Below are positions 6,119-7,323 of a DNA stretch of 7,323 nucleotides, piece after piece. Position 1 is the first letter of the stretch; each line of letters starts with the position of its first letter. Under the pieces are notes generated by a model that saw only the letters and a list, made by a program, of their open reading frames with translations, was not told the origin of the DNA and did not search any database. The stretch comes from an uncultured Bacteroidales bacterium (GTDB lineage Bacteria; Bacteroidota; Bacteroidia; Bacteroidales; UBA932): positions 1-7,323 of the forward strand of contig CALEJC010000237.1 in the NCBI GenBank assembly GCA_937898205.1, in the 5' to 3' direction. Position numbers and translations under genes: made by a program.

Positions 6119-7323
6119 ATGAAAAGACTCCTATCCTTACTCTTAGTTTTTACTCTTGCTTTCTTTACTGCTTGTGATCCAAGTCTTAGCAAGCCGGACA
6201 ACAATGGCGGTAGTGGCAATAGCGGCAATAATGGTGGCAACAACACTGAGCTTCCAGAGGTCGCCAGAAACGGCAAATCAGGCATCTCATACCAGTTGCT
6301 GGTGTATTCGTTTGCCGACAGCAACGGAGATGGATGTGGAGACTTCAAAGGCATCGAGTCCAAACTCGACTATCTCAAGAGCCTGGGAGTACAGGCTCTC
6401 TGGCTCTCCCCTATCCATAAATCCTCTTCATATCACGGATATGATGTGCTTGACTACACAAGCATCGATCCTGATTTCGGTACAGAGGATGATTTCAAGT
6501 CCCTTGTCAACTCAGCACATAGCAAGGGCATCAAGATTTATCTTGACTATGTGATCAATCACACTTCCAAGGATCATCCTTGGTTTCTTGACGCGAAATC
6601 CAACGCGGACAGCAAATACCGCGACTATTTTATATTTTCAGATAATCCTCAGGCCGATATCAAAGCCGGGAAGATCCCTATGATCGCAACCGAAGGCGCG
6701 AGTGGCTACGACGCAGGACAATGGTTCCCAGCCGTCAGCGGCGAAACCAGCGCTCAGAAGATCAAATTTACTCTCACACTCAACTCATCCGGCAAGCCTG
6801 CCACCCTCAAAGCAGAAAAGGCCGAGACCATCAGCAACAGCGGCAGCCCAAGCGGCATCTACCTCTACTACGGAGAAGGAGAGATGGCCGAATTCTACAG
6901 ATCCGGAGCAGACTGCACCCTCAGTGCAGAAATCAGCAGCACTTGGGGAGTCCTTGTGAGGACCAGCAAAACACAGTGGGACAGCCACAAATACGGCGCA
7001 CCGACAGGCGCCAACCAGCTTGAGTGGGGCAAGCCTCTCACGCTCTCAAACACAGACAGCCAGGATATTCTTCTCCCTGGCATGAGCTACACCATGTATC
7101 ATTCGCATTTCTGGACATCATATTTTGCCGACCTCAATTATGGCAGCGTCGAGACTTGCGAGAACTCAGAAGCATTCAAGGCCATCTGCACTGCAGCAGA
7201 CAAATGGATTGGCCTCGGGATTGACGGCTTCCGCCTTGATGCCATCAAGCACATCTATCACAACGCCAACAATCACGAGAACCCTACATTCCTCAGGAAG
7301 TTCTACGAATACTGCAACGCCAG
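6119..7323 (+). CDS. susG: SusG-like surface alpha-amylase, GH13 family (3' end missing)
   Basis: Surface-tethered neopullulanase/alpha-amylase that cuts starch alpha-1,4 bonds outside the cell. A lipoprotein signal peptide ends at FTAC (Cys19), then a Gly/Asn-rich linker (28-43). The GH13 barrel begins at ISYQLLVYSFADSNGDGCGD, whose acidic loop (Asp67, Asn69, Asp71, Asp75) is a likely calcium site. SYHGYDV (104-110) is a substrate-site strand; DYVINH (143-148) is conserved region I. GFRLDAIKH (370-378) is region II, with Asp374 as the predicted nucleophile. A carbohydrate-binding insertion lies at about 205-325. The window ends after 401 complete codons, so the acid/base Glu and third catalytic Asp are not visible; B. 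thetaiotaomicron SusG is about 690 residues. The ATG is the only start that gives the signal peptide; no clear ribosome-binding site is seen. AAA and AAG are about equally used for lysine, unlike susC. A terminator immediately precedes it. Confidence 0.95.
   Translation, partial: MKRLLSLLLVFTLAFFTACDPSLSKPDNNGGSGNSGNNGGNNTELPEVARNGKSGISYQLLVYSFADSNGDGCGDFKGIESKLDYLKSLGVQALWLSPIHKSSSYHGYDVLDYTSIDPDFGTEDDFKSLVNSAHSKGIKIYLDYVINHTSKDHPWFLDAKSNADSKYRDYFIFSDNPQADIKAGKIPMIATEGASGYDAGQWFPAVSGETSAQKIKFTLTLNSSGKPATLKAEKAETISNSGSPSGIYLYYGEGEMAEFYRSGADCTLSAEISSTWGVLVRTSKTQWDSHKYGAPTGANQLEWGKPLTLSNTDSQDILLPGMSYTMYHSHFWTSYFADLNYGSVETCENSEAFKAICTAADKWIGLGIDGFRLDAIKHIYHNANNHENPTFLRKFYEYCNA
6731..7093 (+). 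other. CBM58-like starch-binding insertion inside the amylase barrel
   Basis: Residues about 205-325 interrupt the GH13 domain between the segment after region I and HSHFWTSYFADLNYG. This is where B. thetaiotaomicron SusG carries CBM58 (about residues 216-335). Shared pieces recalled from SusG are KFTL, YLYYGE, STWGxLxRTS and KYGA. Trp276, Trp287 and Lys291 here would line up with the SusG ligand residues W287, W299 and K304. The insertion is more divergent than the flanking catalytic domain. Boundaries are approximate and the alignment is from memory. Confidence 0.78.

Noticed and set aside
6200..6247. GGN/AAY-rich stretch as a microsatellite or phase-variable tract
   Set aside because: It encodes the in-frame Gly/Asn linker between lipidated Cys and catalytic domain. 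Codons are mixed, with no uniform repeat unit likely to slip.
6156..6554. A 132-residue + strand ORF between the terminator and the amylase barrel
   Set aside because: It overlaps the amylase in another frame. The frame from 6119 has a signal peptide, lipobox and conserved GH13 motifs, while this one has no recognisable content.

Overview
This window is a starch/maltodextrin utilization (Sus-type) gene cluster from a Bacteroidota bacterium, most likely order Bacteroidales. The evidence is a SusC-like TonB-dependent transporter followed directly by a SusD-like lipoprotein, a SusE/SusF-like lipoprotein with starch-binding modules, and a SusG-like GH13 alpha-amylase. All genes are on the + strand. 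The genus cannot be fixed from the sequence. The codon use (leucine CTC/CTT, and lysine almost always AAG in susC) suggests a gut or rumen lineage of middling GC, but this is only an impression.

Layout. Positions 1-2090 hold the C-terminal two thirds of SusC, whose 5' end lies outside the window. Positions 2108-3688 hold a complete SusD. Positions 3692-6052 hold a 786-residue SusE/F-like lipoprotein. Positions 6053-6118 are a short intergenic spacer that is mostly one strong intrinsic terminator. Positions 6119-7323 hold the N-terminal 401 residues of a SusG-like amylase that runs off the right edge just after its catalytic nucleophile. No gap exceeds 70 bases. I saw no tRNA, rRNA, CRISPR, insertion sequence or phage feature.

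How the genes work together (established for Sus systems, inferred here). The SusE/F-like protein and SusD capture starch at the cell surface. SusG, tethered on the outside, cuts it to malto-oligosaccharides. The SusC barrel with its SusD lid imports these into the periplasm using TonB energy. Close relationship to the classical starch system rather than to another glycan is supported by remembered similarity to Bacteroides thetaiotaomicron SusD and SusG, including likely glycan-contact aromatics and a CBM58-like insertion in the amylase.

The departures from the textbook locus are modest. One long protein with six predicted starch-binding modules stands where separate SusE and SusF genes would be expected. 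A strong terminator lies between it and the amylase gene with only 14 bases left before the amylase start. The amylase gene also has much more relaxed codon use than susC. I do not see an entirely new biological system here.
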